From: Acheta domesticus
Lineage: Eukaryota; Arthropoda; Insecta; Orthoptera; Gryllidae
Reading direction: 5' to 3'
Length of the DNA: 64,000 nucleotides
Assembly: GCA_031308135.1 (NCBI GenBank)
Contig: JAHLJT010000631.1
Coordinates: 148,124,580-148,188,579 of the forward strand
Position numbers and translations under genes: made by a program. The notes beneath the pieces are model-generated. The model saw only the letters and a list, made by a program, of their open reading frames with translations. It was not told the DNA's origin and did not search any database. Below, piece after piece: positions 46,016 to 57,781 of this stretch (position 1 is the first letter of the stretch; each line of letters starts with the position of its first letter).

Positions 46016-46130
46016 GGTATTAGTTCTATGTTACTGAGAGACTGTGTATATTTATGTTTTTTGTAATAGCTGCCACCGGGTTATGCCCAATTGCAGTTTA
46101 AATAAATCTATCTAATCTATCTATATCTTC
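44608..46130 (+). mobile_element. CR1/L2-group LINE, 5'-truncated, with 3' tail
   Basis: Begins inside the RT at the DHFAKAFDVVPHDRL motif A and runs through a 3' untranslated region containing (TG)n, (TTA)n (45,973-46,014), the polyadenylation hexamer AATAAA at 46,101 and an ATCT-type short tandem tail (46,105-46,127). A microsatellite-like 3' tail instead of poly(A) fits CR1/L2-group elements. Element E starts only a few bases later. Confidence 0.8.
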
Positions 46131-46135
46131 ATTTT

Positions 46136-47754
46136 ACTTTCCCGTATACGTACGTATACACGGAGTGATATACGTAGTATAGGGAAAGTTATGTAATGCT
46201 GCGCGAAAAAATGGCCAATTTTCGGCGGAAAAAAATTAATTGCCGGGCCGTGAAAACGAATAAGTGGATAAAACCAGTTGCTAAATTAAGAAACAAAAAT
46301 CCTCTATCTCGTGGTGTGGTCAAAATCCATGATTTGTTGCTTCTTTATACTTAAAAATCGATTGACGGCATTCCGTCCGTCTGTCCGTCAGTCCGTCTGT
46401 GGTCAACGCTAGCGCCTAAACCGTTCGGTCGATTTTCTTCAAAATTGATATTCCCCAGTCGATCTGATTCTAGTCGAAGCTTTGTGATTTTGAAAAAGAT
46501 TCTTTAAAATTTGGGGTACTTTATATGAAGCCCCCCGGGGATTTTCAACATTTTCTCAAAAACGGCTCCAAATTTTTTCTTTAAATTTCTTGTATGAATA
46601 GAGGAAAATACACTTTTTAATATGGCATAGGTCCGGTTTTCACGTACAGCTCTGAATTTTCGAAAATTGTGAAAGTTTGATTTTTTTTCGGCGTCTTTCT
46701 CCAACTACAAAATTGAAGATAGAGATTTTTTCTTCAAATAAAATTTGTTCTGCATATTGAGTTCATTAATAAAGGTCATGTAAATGTTTTTCACAATTTT
46801 GGTAATTTTCGTGCAATATTGCGTGCAATATGTGCAATTTTAAAAAATTACAAAAACAAAATTTTCTCAAAAACGGCGCCAAATTTTTTCTTTAAACTTT
46901 TGGTAGGGATAGTGGTAAATGTACTCTATCGATGACATAAAAGCCATTTTGGTCTATCGGTTGGTTTTTTTCAAAAATTACAAAAATGTACATTTTTTTA
47001 CTTGTCTCTCACGTCGTTAATATTTACATTATCGGCGATTTTTTTACATTATTATATTTACGAGTATATATGCTTTAAATAATGTCAAGTAAAGTTTCTC
47101 GAAAACACTACCGTTTTCTGTGAAAAGTAGCTCAAATTTCGGCATTTTCAGAAATGCTGAAACGTCATTTTCTCGTATATGGCTGCAATTTTTTTCTTGA
47201 AACTTTTGTAACGGATAGTGCTAATTACACTCATTAGTATAGCGTGAAGTTTATTTTGATTTTTTTTGTTTTTTTAAAAAATTATATAAATGTAAATTTT
47301 TTGAAAGATCTCTCACATCTTTAATATGCACATTATCCGCAATTTGTAAAGATGATTATATTTGTGAGTGTAAGTGCTTCAAATAACTTCAAATAAAGTA
47401 TTTTGAACTCAAATATTTTCTGTTGAAATGAGCTTCAAATTTCGCATTTTTAGTAGCACTAAAATGCCATTTTCTCTTAAACGGCACATATTTTTTAAAA
47501 GAAAATTGCATTTATGACTAGGTTTTTGTGTTCTTTAATATTCTAAAATTAATATTTTCGTTCTACCAATAGGAAACCGAAAAATTAAGAAAATGACAAA
47601 AAAATGTACTTTTGGCGATGATAGATGGTAGCTGGCAAGAAAGAGTTCAAGTAGCTGGCAAGCAAGAAAGCTGGCAATTCCGAATAGCTAGCGAAGACCC
47701 AGGAAAATAGAAAACTAATACGGGAAAGTCTGTGCCATTCTGTAGCACCACTAG
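46136..47754 (+). mobile_element. Element E, copy 8 (reference full-length copy, 1.62 kb)
   Basis: Starts ACTTTCCCGTATACGTACGT and ends CTAG, flanked by T on both sides. The inverse of the first 12 bases, ATACGGGAAAGT, recurs at 47,718-47,729, 25 bp before the end, followed by GTGCCATTCTGTAGCAC, which can form a short hairpin, and ACTAG. A 5' subterminal repeat, its inverted 3' partner, a terminal hairpin, a CTAG end and insertion between T residues together match the architecture described for Helentron-type non-autonomous elements. No protein is encoded. The interior has degenerate tandem units of about 310 bp. Confidence 0.75.
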
Positions 47755-48370
47755 TTTACCTTGAGTTTCTTTTCCTCTTCTTCCAATATGTACTTGCAGT
47801 TCAAATTTTGGTCCTTTTGGGGCTTAATTAGGACAATATTCCCTTGACTTAATTCTGTCTCTTTTGGGGGGGGGGGCTTTAGAACTTCTGCGGCTCTGGG
47901 TTTTGCGCCATGTTCCTTTTCAGAGCTCAGCAAAATCCCTCTCGGCCACCCCAAATTTACGATTGGTCCGTCCCTTCCTCAAAGAGGGGGAGTGAGTCAC
48001 TTCTCCTAGTGTCCTTTGGAGTACTGACAGCCACCAATATATCGCCTGAATCTGACTTTTTCGAGCCTGGAAAAATCTTCCCTCAGAAGGTTCACACTCG
48101 ACCGGAGCTCTCTTTGCTTATGGCATCTGGCTCAGTATAATAACTCTGGACGCCTGTGGCACTAGAATCATAGGTCACGGCCGTAGCAGGGATTGCGTTG
48201 ACATTTTAGTGACAGGGATCCAGGGTACACGCCGGTCATAGTAAAAAGATCAGAGGATCCACGGTAGCAGAGATTGAGGTTTATATTGAGGCTACACAAC
48301 TTGAAATTGTGAATATATTGCTGACTGAAGTCGAATATTGCCGTCGCGCGGAGACGTGTTGCGTTGGGCG
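47755..48370. other. Unassigned sequence upstream of the sugar-transporter exon
   Basis: A minus-strand frame (47,751-47,954) is Pro/Lys/Glu-rich with a run of G/C, of unknown family. No splice-supported gene could be built from it. Confidence 0.3.
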
Positions 48371-48899
48371 GCGTAGGTGGGCCCGTTGGCGAGCGGCGGC
48401 GCGGTGTCCATCGACTGGGCGGTGAACGAGGCGGTGCACGAGGCGTTCCCGCGCCTGGCGCGCGCCTACAGCCACACGCCGCTCTTCGCGCTGTTCGGGG
48501 TGATGTCGGTCGCCGCCGCCGCCTTCTCGCTGACGCTCGTGCCCGAGACGAGCGGCAAGACGCGCGCGCAGCTGCAGGAGGAGCTGCTGCACTGGCCGCG
48601 CTCGCCCCCGCCGCGCGCCTCGCTGCGGCCCCCGCTCCGCGCCCGACGCCGCCCGCCTCTGACCCTCCCCCGAGCACCCCTACTCGCCAACAAGCAAGAT
48701 TTGGTGTTATTGCTTCAAGCCATTCAAGAGGGCCATCCAATACCTGTTTGGCAGAATACGGACCAAGTTACAAATCACCTCTGCAGTATCTGTGAAAGGT
48801 TTGAAACGCTCAAAATAATCAACCTTTACTCTGATTCAGTACGTGTTCACTTTCAAGCAAGAATGTTTTTTAATAACTGTTGTCAACTGAAAATATGTT
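48371..48899 (+). CDS. C-terminal end of an MFS sugar transporter (trehalose-transporter-like), partial
   Basis: The open frame (no ATG; it starts after an AG near 48,376) reads HEAFPRLARAYSHTPLFALF, then a hydrophobic stretch GVMSVAAAAFSLTLV, then PETSGKTRAQLQEELLH. This is the last membrane helix plus the conserved PETxGKTxxxLxxEL signature that ends sugar-porter family proteins such as Tret1-like transporters in the plasma membrane. The part to about 48,670 is extremely GC-rich. The frame then continues into AT-rich DNA to 48,899, where it is probably no longer coding. Helices 1-11 are absent from the window, so this is either a terminal exon or a duplicated exon fragment. The upstream AG lacks a clear pyrimidine tract. 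Confidence 0.6.
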
Positions 48900-50029
48900 G
48901 ATAGTGGACATTGTGTTATTTACACATTCTCACAAACTATTGCGCGTATGAAATATTTTAATGTTAATATCGAGTTTGATCTTAAATAGAGACATTGAAA
49001 TGTCAGCAATGGTTTTTATTATTCTAAATATAAAAGTCATATCTTAATATTTTAAGATCTACGTTTTAAGAAATATAGTGTACGATCTATCAGATTTTTT
49101 AATGAAATGCCAGCTTTACCCGCGGGAAAGGTTGAGGTATTAGTAATTCTAAAGGAAGCCCAAAAGTAGAGGGAAGTCCGGTGTATCGAAAAGTGGGTGT
49201 ACGAGGAAATAGGGAAACTTGTTCTTTGATGTTAGGTTCGTAATGTGTTATGTTCTATGTTGGTAATGAAGATAAGTAGTTTTTATGACAGTTTGACGCC
49301 ACCACATGCATGTTTATATTAGCGAAAAAATAGGTGAGTGTAAATAACTTTTCAAAGCTTTTGTATTTGGATTTCGCACGTTCTTAATTCTAAATAAATA
49401 AAAGGTGAATATACGAAAAGTTTTCGTTAAGATGTTATCTTTTTGTTTTAAGTGATTACACAATAACTGTACATTGTGTTATGAAAACGCTTGCTCTTCA
49501 AGAATGGTGTCAATCAGGTAAACCAGGAAATGGTAAGGCGTGTATAGGGGAAAAGTGAAAATGCAATGTTGATGCGTTAATTAGCTTGTGTGAGAAACAA
49601 AATGCAAGTAAATAATACATTCGTTTACACTAGACAACATTTTTTTCATGTGGAGAAAGAATACATGGTGATCTTTATTATTTCGAATCTGTTGCATAAT
49701 TCAGATATATTTGCCTCATCATCCCCACTTGGGAGTTTCGACACATTGGAATTAATTACATTTAAAAATTGAATGAAATAAAAAATAGACATGAATTACA
49801 AATGATGAATTTGAAAACAGGAATTACAAGTGTATTACATGTTTCTCCGTTTTCTTTCGTATAAGCACACCGTTTCTCCGTTTTCTTTCTTTCGTATAAG
49901 CACACTGTTTCTCCATTTCACATTTATGCAAGGAAGCAAAATTGTTTATTAAGGGGTTGAAGAAACAGTCTTAGATTTCATTGAATAAAACTCCATTTTG
50001 TGGAATGCATATGTTTATCGTTTCAAAAA
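48900..50029. other. AT-rich DNA with a small tandem duplication
   Basis: 49,855-49,915 contains two tandem copies of a GTTTCTCCGTTTTCTTTCGT unit of about 32-36 bp. Nothing else is recognisable. Confidence 0.5.
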
Positions 50030-50685
50030 CCAAGAATAGTCACTTAACATTGAGGGGTTCCATCTGCCATTATAGCGAATGTTCATCTGCAATGTGTCCT
50101 AATGGAACCTTTCTTCAAGTTCGTCACTTATTGCTCTCAGGTTAGAAGAGGAAAATTCCAAATGGCTGTGGAGGAAGTGCATTTTTAGGAACAATCTACA
50201 TCCAAGGTTTTAAAATTCTCTAAAATATTTCCTATTAATAAGCCACTGTTTTCTGCTTTAGTATTCCCTAGGAAACCACGGACGTCATTCTTGAACGAAC
50301 GCCAGGCTGCAAGCTCCAACTGATTTAACTTTGCTTCGAAGTCTCTGCCATTAATTAACTGTACGATCTGTGGCTCTATGAAAATGACTTACTTCAATTT
50401 TACATCACTAATTTCTGAAAACACTGATTGTAAATAATTGATGTCATCACCACACTTTTTTCCACTCCCTTAACCAAGTTATTCGTAAGATCTAGCATAA
50501 TATGCAACGGAGGAAGAAGTACATTTTGAGGGTCCACCGTAGAATACATTTCACAATGTCTCGGTCAGAAGCAAATTCTTCTCGTTGTGGTCTGTGTTTA
50601 ACTACATAATCCCTGACTGTTGCTAGACTGACCCAAAGACAAAGGACACAATAATGTTTTGTGAAGCCACTCTGAAACTTTGAAC
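50030..50685 (-). pseudogene. Fragment of an arthropod multicopy protein family, decayed
   Basis: In several minus-strand frames: GFTKHYCVLCLWVSLA, then VKHRPQREE, then LLPPLHIMLDLTNNLVKGVE, and toward 50,140 LKMHFLHSHLEFSSSNLRA followed by SDELEERFH. I recognise this ordered pattern (GxTKxxCxxCxW; PPLHIxLGLMKNFVK; LKxHFLHSHLDFFPEN; ERFHQD) from proteins found in many copies in arthropod genomes, probably of transposon origin. The function is unknown to me. Several stops and frameshifts make it a relic. Confidence 0.6.
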
Positions 50686-51262
50686 AAAAAATTTGGAACC
50701 TTTTTCAGAAAAAAATTGGCGTTTGAGCGTTTCTGAAAATGCGAAATTTCGAGTTCATTTCCAAACAAAATTTTTAGTTTTCGAAAAACTTAAAATGATA
50801 TAATTTAAAGCACGTGTGCTCATAAATCTAATAATGTGAACAAATCGCCGATAATGTAAATATAAACGACGTGACAGGTTATTCAAAAAGTTTCATTTGT
50901 GTTATTTTCGCAGAAACAAAAGAATAGAGCAAAATAGCATTTATGTCATCTCTTAAAGTACATTTCGCAATATCCCTACCAATAGTTTCAAGGGAAAAAA
51001 TGGAGCCGATTTTGAAAAAATCTTGCTTTGTTATCTTTTAAATTTGCATATATTGCACACAAGATTGCGCCAAAACTACAAAAATTGTTTTAAAAAAATG
51101 CATGACCTTAATGAAAGAACTAATTATGTACAACAAATTTCTTAGAAAGGAAAAGTCTCTATCGTCAATATTGTAGTTGTAGGAAACGCCGAAAAAATTC
51201 AATCTTTTGCAATTTTCGAAAATTCAGTTATCAGTGAAATCGAACCTAAGCCATGTGCATGA
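50686..51262 (-). mobile_element. Element E, copy 9 (internal part)
   Basis: Matches the E body from TTTGGAACCTTTTTCAG through one 310-bp unit to CGCCGAAAAAATTCAATC. Neither terminus is present. Confidence 0.7.
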
Positions 51263-51264
51263 GA

Positions 51265-51361
51265 AATAAGAAATCGAATCGTAGGATAAAAGAGCTCTTG
51301 CATTATCTCTGCTTGTTCTTTCCGGTAGTGAAATGGTAATGGAAGATCTTAGAAGTAAAAT
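51265..51361 (+). repeat. Repeat F, copy 2, left part
   Basis: AATCGTAGGATAAAAGAGCTC to AGATCTTAGAAGTAAAATA is the inverse of 36,770-36,875. The remainder of this F copy lies on the other side of the foldback element (54,384-55,065). Confidence 0.8.
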
Positions 51362-51379
51362 ACAGGGTGAGTCACGTAA

Positions 51380-54300
51380 CTTTAGCACCTCCTGTACCTT
51401 TTGAATGGTTGAAGTTATTGCAATGCAGTTTTCACGGAAGTGCATGAGGGAAAGGGGCTAATAGATACGTGCATTAATTTCTATTTTATCACTTGTATTT
51501 TACGAGATTTTTTAGGTAACTTTGTTTTTTCAAATGGAACTATACATATTTTTTCAGTCCACCATGAGCGTAAAAAGATGAATCCAATGATGTACATATT
51601 GTTGTATGTTAGATAAGCATTTTTTTGAGTAATTTTTATTTTTGCGACTGGGGTTTAATGGACATTTTTAATAGTCCACCACACAAGGTCACGCAGCGCT
51701 CCACCAGCATCCCGCGCCCGGGCAAGGGAAGGGGGATTTGAAGACACGAAACATACTCCAAATATTTACAAAACCATTGCAGTTTTTTCCTGAACCGTGC
51801 TTTCCATTCTTCCGCATTTTCAGATTTTCGACATTCTTTGATTGAAGGAATTAAAGGATGGAAAATAAGGCTTTGTCATAAGTTTGTATCGTAATAAAAT
51901 TGTTTATAACTTCAACTCCATTTAATGGGGTTTCATAAGATACGTATTAATGGGATCTTGAAACAAAGCACAATAAGAATAATTAAAATTGTACAAAAAA
52001 TATTGCGTATTTTGAGCAAACAATTTCAATGTCAATAAGAATATAATAATAAGTTAGGGATAGAAATAATCTTATTTCAATAAATACTACTTAAGACAAA
52101 TCCATATTTTCAATCCCTAAATATCTGAAAATGGATCACGATGGAAAGGAGAGTTCAGGAAAAAATGCAACAGTTTTGTGAATATTTTTCGTATCCTCGA
52201 GTACTAAAAACCTTTCCCTTTCCCGACCCCGCGTTTGCTGTGGGAGCGCTGCGTGACCTTGTGGAGGTGCGTCAAGCTGGAACAGCCATGTCAGCTCACC
52301 GGAATGAAACATGTCCAATGATTTATTGCTAATTAATTGCCAATTAATTGCCACAATTTCGAATTAATTGCCACGTATCTTCAGGGCGAAAACGGGTGTG
52401 AGCTGGCTTCAAGCGAACGCCAGCACACACATCAGTGAAATTGGGGTCGCAGACCCACGGAAACTCTCAGATAATTTATTGCTAATTAATTGCCACAGAT
52501 TCGAATTAATTGCCACGTATTTTCAGGGCGAAAACGGGTGTGAGCTGGCTTGACGCGACGCCAGCACACATATCAGTGAAATTCGGGTCGCAGGTCCACG
52601 GAAACACTCAGATAATTTATTGCTAATTAATTGCCACAATTTCGAATTAATTGCCACGTATCTTCAGGGCGAAAACTGGTGTGAGCTGGCTTGACGCGAA
52701 TGTTTCAGTTTTTAACAATTATTTTTCCGCGTTTGTTGTAATAAATTAGTATGTAATGTGTATTATTCATGTTCTTGGTTTGGTTCGATTGTGCTCATTG
52801 GTTCTGTCTACAAACGTATTTGAATAACTGGCATGGTTGAATATGTTCCAGTTTTTAACAATTATTTTTCCATTAACGGCAATGGCAATTAATTCGTGTT
52901 TGTTGTAAACATTTAGTAGATAATGTGTGTTAATTGTGTTCTCGGTTTGGTTCGATTGTGCTCGTTAGTTCTCCCTACAAACGTATTTTAATATCTGTCA
53001 TGGTTGAATATGTTCCAGTTTTTAACAATTATTTTTCCATAAACGGCAATGGCAATTAATTCGTGTTTGTGGTAAACAATTAGGATATAATGTGTGTTAT
53101 TCATGTTATCGGTTTGGTTCGATTGTGCTCGTTAGTTCTCCCTACAAACGTATTTGAATATCTGTCATGGTTGAATATGTTTCAGTTTTTAACAATTATT
53201 TTTCCGTAACAATAATTTTTTCCGTTTCCACGAATTAATTGCCATTGCCGTTTATGGAAAAATAATTGTTAAAATCTGAAACATATTCAACCATGATAGA
53301 TATTCAAATACGATTGTAGAGAGAACTAACGAGCACAATTGAACCAAACCAAGAACATTATTAATACACATTATATACTAATCGTTTACCACAAACACGA
53401 ATTAATTGCCGTTGCCGTTTATGGAAAAATAATTGTTAAAAACTGAAACATATTCAACCTTGACAGATATTCAAATACGTTTGTAGACAGAACCAACGAG
53501 CACAATCCAACCAAACCGAGAACATGATTAATACACATTATCTACTAATTGTTTATCACAAACACGAATTAATTGCCATTGCCGTTTATGGAAAAATAAT
53601 TGGTAAAACTGAAACATATTCAACCAAGTCAGTTATTCAAATACGTTTGTAGACAGAACCAATGAGCACAATCGAACCAAACCAAGAACATGAATAATAC
53701 ACATTATATACTAATTTATTACAACAAACACGTATTAATTGCCATTGCCGTTTATGGAAAAATAATTGTTAAAAACTGAAACATTCGCGTCAAGCCAGCT
53801 CACACGTTTTCGCCCTGAAGATACGTGGCAATTAATTCGAAATTGTGGCAATTAATTAGCAATAAATTATCTGAGTGTTTCCGTGGACCTGCGACCCGAA
53901 TTTCACTGATGTGTGTGCTGGCGGCGCGTCAAGCCAGCTCACACCCGTTTTCGCCCTGAAGATACGTGGCAATTAATTCGAAATTGTGGCAATTAATTAG
54001 CAATTAATCATTAGACATGTTTCATTCCGGTGAGCTGACATGGCTGTTCCAGCTTGACGCACCTACCTTGTGGGGCTGACAGTTACAATGAAAGTATCCG
54101 TTAAACACTAGTCGCAAAAAAAATCACAATTACTCAAAAAAATGCTCATCTAACATATGGCAATATTTATATCTTTGGATTTGTCTTTTTACGCGTCATG
54201 ATAGACTGAAAAAATATGTATAGTCCCATTTGAAAAAACAAAGTTACCTCAAATATCTCGTAAAATACAAGTGATAAAAGAGAAATCAATACACATATCA

Positions 54301-54383
54301 ATTAGCCCCATTCCCTCATTCACTTCCGTGAAAACTGCATTGCAGTATCTTCAACTGTTCAAAAGTTACAGGAGGTGCTGAAG
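51380..54383. mobile_element. Large composite foldback element (3.0 kb)
   Basis: Outer arms of about 310 bp (51,380-51,690 and 54,070-54,383) are inverted copies sharing AGCACCTCCTGTA, GCAATGCAGTTTTCACGGAAG and TATCACTTGTATTTTACGAGA. Inside the left arm a second palindrome (51,690-51,850 against 52,100-52,270) is unique to that side. Next come 2-3 direct units of about 145 bp (52,325-52,700) with AATTAATTGCCACGTAT and CACCAGC/GCCAGCACACA, mirrored at 53,790-54,010. The centre has three units of about 160 bp (52,700-53,200) mirrored by three inverted units (53,215-53,790) around about 53,212. No coding region is seen. The design resembles Drosophila FB elements, whose long inverted arms consist of tandem repeats. 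Confidence 0.85.
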
Positions 54384-55065
54384 TGGGATCGGTGTTTTGA
54401 GTGATACCTCAGACTTATGATGGTATTCGAAGGAAGATAGAATATGTGAATAAGATAATAGTTTTATACTACTATTAAAGATGATACAAGACCGTTTGCC
54501 CCTATTACAGCATCACTAGTTTCATATGTGGGGAAAAAAATATCTTGAGATGCGAAGTGACAGAAGCATCAAAGAAGTGACGGGATGTCTGGCTTGCTGA
54601 CCCCGAAAGTTCAGCCTTCTTGCCCGTCGCCGCGCCGGCTGGCCCGTGCCGGCTTGGCCGCGCCGCCCGGCCCACAAGGGGTGGATGTCCCGGCGGCGTG
54701 GAAGGGGAAGGGGGAGTGGGGTGAGGTGTTTTTCGAAATTTCACTTACCGTCGCTCCTATTTATCCGATTTGCATGTTTGACACGGCGTTGGATTCTGGA
54801 AGCGTGTCGCCATCGCGCTATAAGCCCACATTTTTTAAATTGTTCCCGGAAGTACGAGAAAAAATTTAAAAATCGAGTTTCTGCCAGTTTTTTTTTTTTG
54901 GAAAAAGGGCTTCGTAGCGTAAATTCTATTATAAACAGGAGTCAAATGCCGTTTACAGATCGAAAATCAAACCATTTGTTCAGACGTTATCGGTAAAGTA
55001 AAATTCACTAAATTTGGTGCTGCCACGTGGTGGCGACAAATTGAACTAGTGTCGGTACATTTAGC
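54384..55065 (+). repeat. Repeat F, copy 2, right part
   Basis: Inverse of 36,013-36,712, including the GC-rich GCCGCGCCGGCTGGCCCG block. The foldback element lies between this and 51,361, in place of about 80 bp present in copy 1. Confidence 0.85.
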
Positions 55066-55084
55066 CTTAACTACCCACTCGGAT

Positions 55085-55200
55085 TCAACACCTACTGCCG
55101 GACCGCATATAAGCAAACTGCACATGTATTCGACACCAGGGTTCCCTGATTGGCTAGCGGGCGAGGAGCGCGCAGCCGCGCGAAATTCGTTTACGTTCTC
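55085..55200 (+). repeat. Promoter-like repeat C, copy 1
   Basis: GCATATAAGCAAACTGCACA, TTCCCTGATTGGCTAGCGGG and CGCGCGAAATTC match, inverted, 58,680-58,790. It contains a TATA-like GCATATAAG and a CCAAT-box complement (GATTGGC). Confidence 0.75.
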
Positions 55201-57607
55201 TTACTACAAGTGTTGTAGGTTCGTTTTAAGCGCTGTTTTGTCACTTTTTAAACTGCACAACTGCTTTTCATTTCATTACTATTTATGCCAGGGGTGTATT
55301 CATCCGATTATTTTTTGGGGAGGGCATCTTTTTAGTTAAATAATAAACATATGTTATAATAAGTATTTATTGACTCAGACGAATGAAGGATTTTATTCTG
55401 TTCATCTCAACAATTGTAATACGTCATTAAAAATATTTAGTTAAGGGGAGGGGAGGGAATATGTTATTGAAGGTAATTTGATTTATTTCAGGAGGATAAA
55501 TAAGTTGTAATAGAAAGAGTTGTAGGTATTCAAATTTCTCAATGGTTTTTGCCAACAACTCATTTTTTAAAATTTTTCGATAGCATCTAAATGAATTTGA
55601 ACACATTTATTAAGGGCATTTTTATAATGGTTTTAGTGCTTGAAATCTTTAAAATCTGCACATGTGCATTAAACAGGCAACTATAATCGACTCATCATGT
55701 ATTTCATACTATTGAAATGAATTTATTTACTTATTTGTCGAAAAACAGTAAAAACTGTATATGACGTGTGGGGAAAGATTTATCTGCGCACATTTTCTTG
55801 AAGGCCAGAATAAAAATAAAAAACAACGAAAAAATGAATTTAGAAAATAATTATTTTATAAAAATAAAAATATTTGAAAAATGTTTGTTCCCGAGTTATA
55901 AAAAATCAATTTCAACGGTAAATGAACTACAAGCGAAAGGAGTGCTCAACAAAACGTGCGCACAGTGAAGCTACATTTACGTCCAGAAGCAAAACAAGGG
56001 GCCATCTCAACATTTGCTCAAAGGATCAGGGAAACTGGACAAAAACCTGATCGAGATGGGGGTCATTGACCCGGAAGCTGAAGTACATTACTTGTTACAG
56101 GCGTATTAAATATTTTTTAAAAATGTATACAATGCAAACGTAAACTAATTCATTATATATCTTTGTTTTGTTACAATAAACATTATTTTTCTTTTTCACG
56201 ATCAGTATAGTCTCTAATTGTATAGAAACAGTTTTGCAGCAGAAAAGATTTTACTTTTAACTTAAATTTGTGCGCCCACTTTAATTGTTTAATGTCATCT
56301 GGCAATGCGTTGTAAAGTAACGTTCATGTATTGTATGTTGATTTCTTGTACTGAGCTGTTGATACTGATACTTGATGCACGTGATTTCTACGGCGTGTGT
56401 TGTAATTATAAATTTCAATATTGCATGAAAATATGTTCCCTCCGTTAAGTAAGTCATTTTTGACAAATATTACAGATTCGTAAATAAATAGACAAGGCAA
56501 TGGTAAGATTCCCAGCTCAATGAAAACAGGCTTGCAGGGATCACGTGGAAGACATTAATTACATTTCATAGAGAACACAACCAAAAAGAAAAAATTGCAA
56601 AAAGGGAGTAACGTAAATATGATACACAATAACTGAGACTTCACTTAGGCCTGACCTAGACCCTAGGCATGATATGTCAGTAGCACACAGTTCTTTCTGT
56701 TGAAGTTGTACAACCACTGGCATAATCGTCTTCACAAATATCTTCAATATATTCAAGAAGGGTTTGGTGATAATTGTATGATTCTGCAATACTCATTCCC
56801 ATTTTACAATATTGAAGGAATGCTCCCCTTGTAGCCTTATCAGCTGGCAGAAACCTCTGTTTCAGCAATTGCATTGTGGTTATGAATTTTCATTATTGTT
56901 ATAACCCCACACAATCCAATCACGAAAATAAAAATTAATTATTTTAATTGATTATTAGGCTTGTGTTTAATTTTTAATATTAAAATTTGTGTAATTACAG
57001 ATTGTAAATTACAGTAATTTAACAGAATTCTCAAGTTTTTGATTATACTTTAAAAGAAGCCACAGATGTGTTAGTAAAATTAAATTATATTTAATTATTA
57101 ATTGTTTAATTAATAGATGTATGAATTAACAATTTTTAACATTTAACAATTTTTTCATTTTTATTGATTTGTACTACACTGGGTGTTTACTTATGTTTTC
57201 TAACTTAAGTATTTATATTTATTCCACAATAGCTAAGTAGGATTTTTGAAAGGAAAATTTGTTTATTGATATTTTTATTTCCCTACGTCAATTTTATACT
57301 TCTTATGATGTTTAGTTTGCTAGACAAAAAAGATATTTTTTTGTACACTCAATTTTCTTGCACTGGACTGAAAAAAAGCAGTAATGGTGTTCGGGGATGT
57401 ACAAATGATCGATCGAACTGTTTCATTCTTTGTTTAGCTCCAAGAATTAGTTGATAAGCCGGATGTTTGCAATCTGAAACGCCTGATTGTGCGTCCAACG
57501 TGGGAGACGTTTCTACGAATACAGTGGTCCTAAACCTGTTCGCACACGCGGTTTGATTCCGAGAATACTGTGTGCCTATACTTGGGATCTTATTTCTTGG
57601 AGAGAAA
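55201..57607. other. AT-rich DNA with one possible transposase fragment
   Basis: Mostly featureless. The minus-strand frame at 56,677-56,874 (65 codons; QRFLPADKATRGAFLQYC, then SIAESYNYHQTLLEYIEDIC) looks protein-like and may be an N-terminal fragment of a MULE-type transposase or another repeated gene, but I cannot assign it. A short plus-strand stretch near 55,985 (EAKQGAISTFAQRIRETGQK) is faintly gag-like. Confidence 0.3.
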
Positions 57608-57781
57608 GGGCCTGTCTTCACGATGGAATATCTCAAGGCATTTCGCAACTTTCTCGGTCGTGCCGCCAGATGTCGCATGAACAGAAGCACTGCTCGATAT
57701 GGTCGCGATCGTGCGACATCTAGCGGCACGACCGAGAGAGATGAGAAATAACGTGATATGTTCCATCGTGAAGACAGGCCC
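57608..57781. mobile_element. Foldback MITE, 174 bp, with about 70-bp arms
   Basis: GGGCCTGTCTTCACGATGG through GGTCGTGCCGCCAGATGTCG is mirrored by the right half, ending CGTGAAGACAGGCCC, around a core near 57,690. No clear target duplication flanks it. The overlapping 147-codon minus frame is a by-product. Confidence 0.88.

Noticed and set aside
48168..48740. 190-codon minus-strand frame rich in Arg/Ala/Pro
   Set aside because: Antisense shadow of the GC-rich sugar-transporter exon.
52141..52553. Short frames inside the foldback element
   Set aside because: Fall in inverted and tandem non-coding units and change between mirrored copies.
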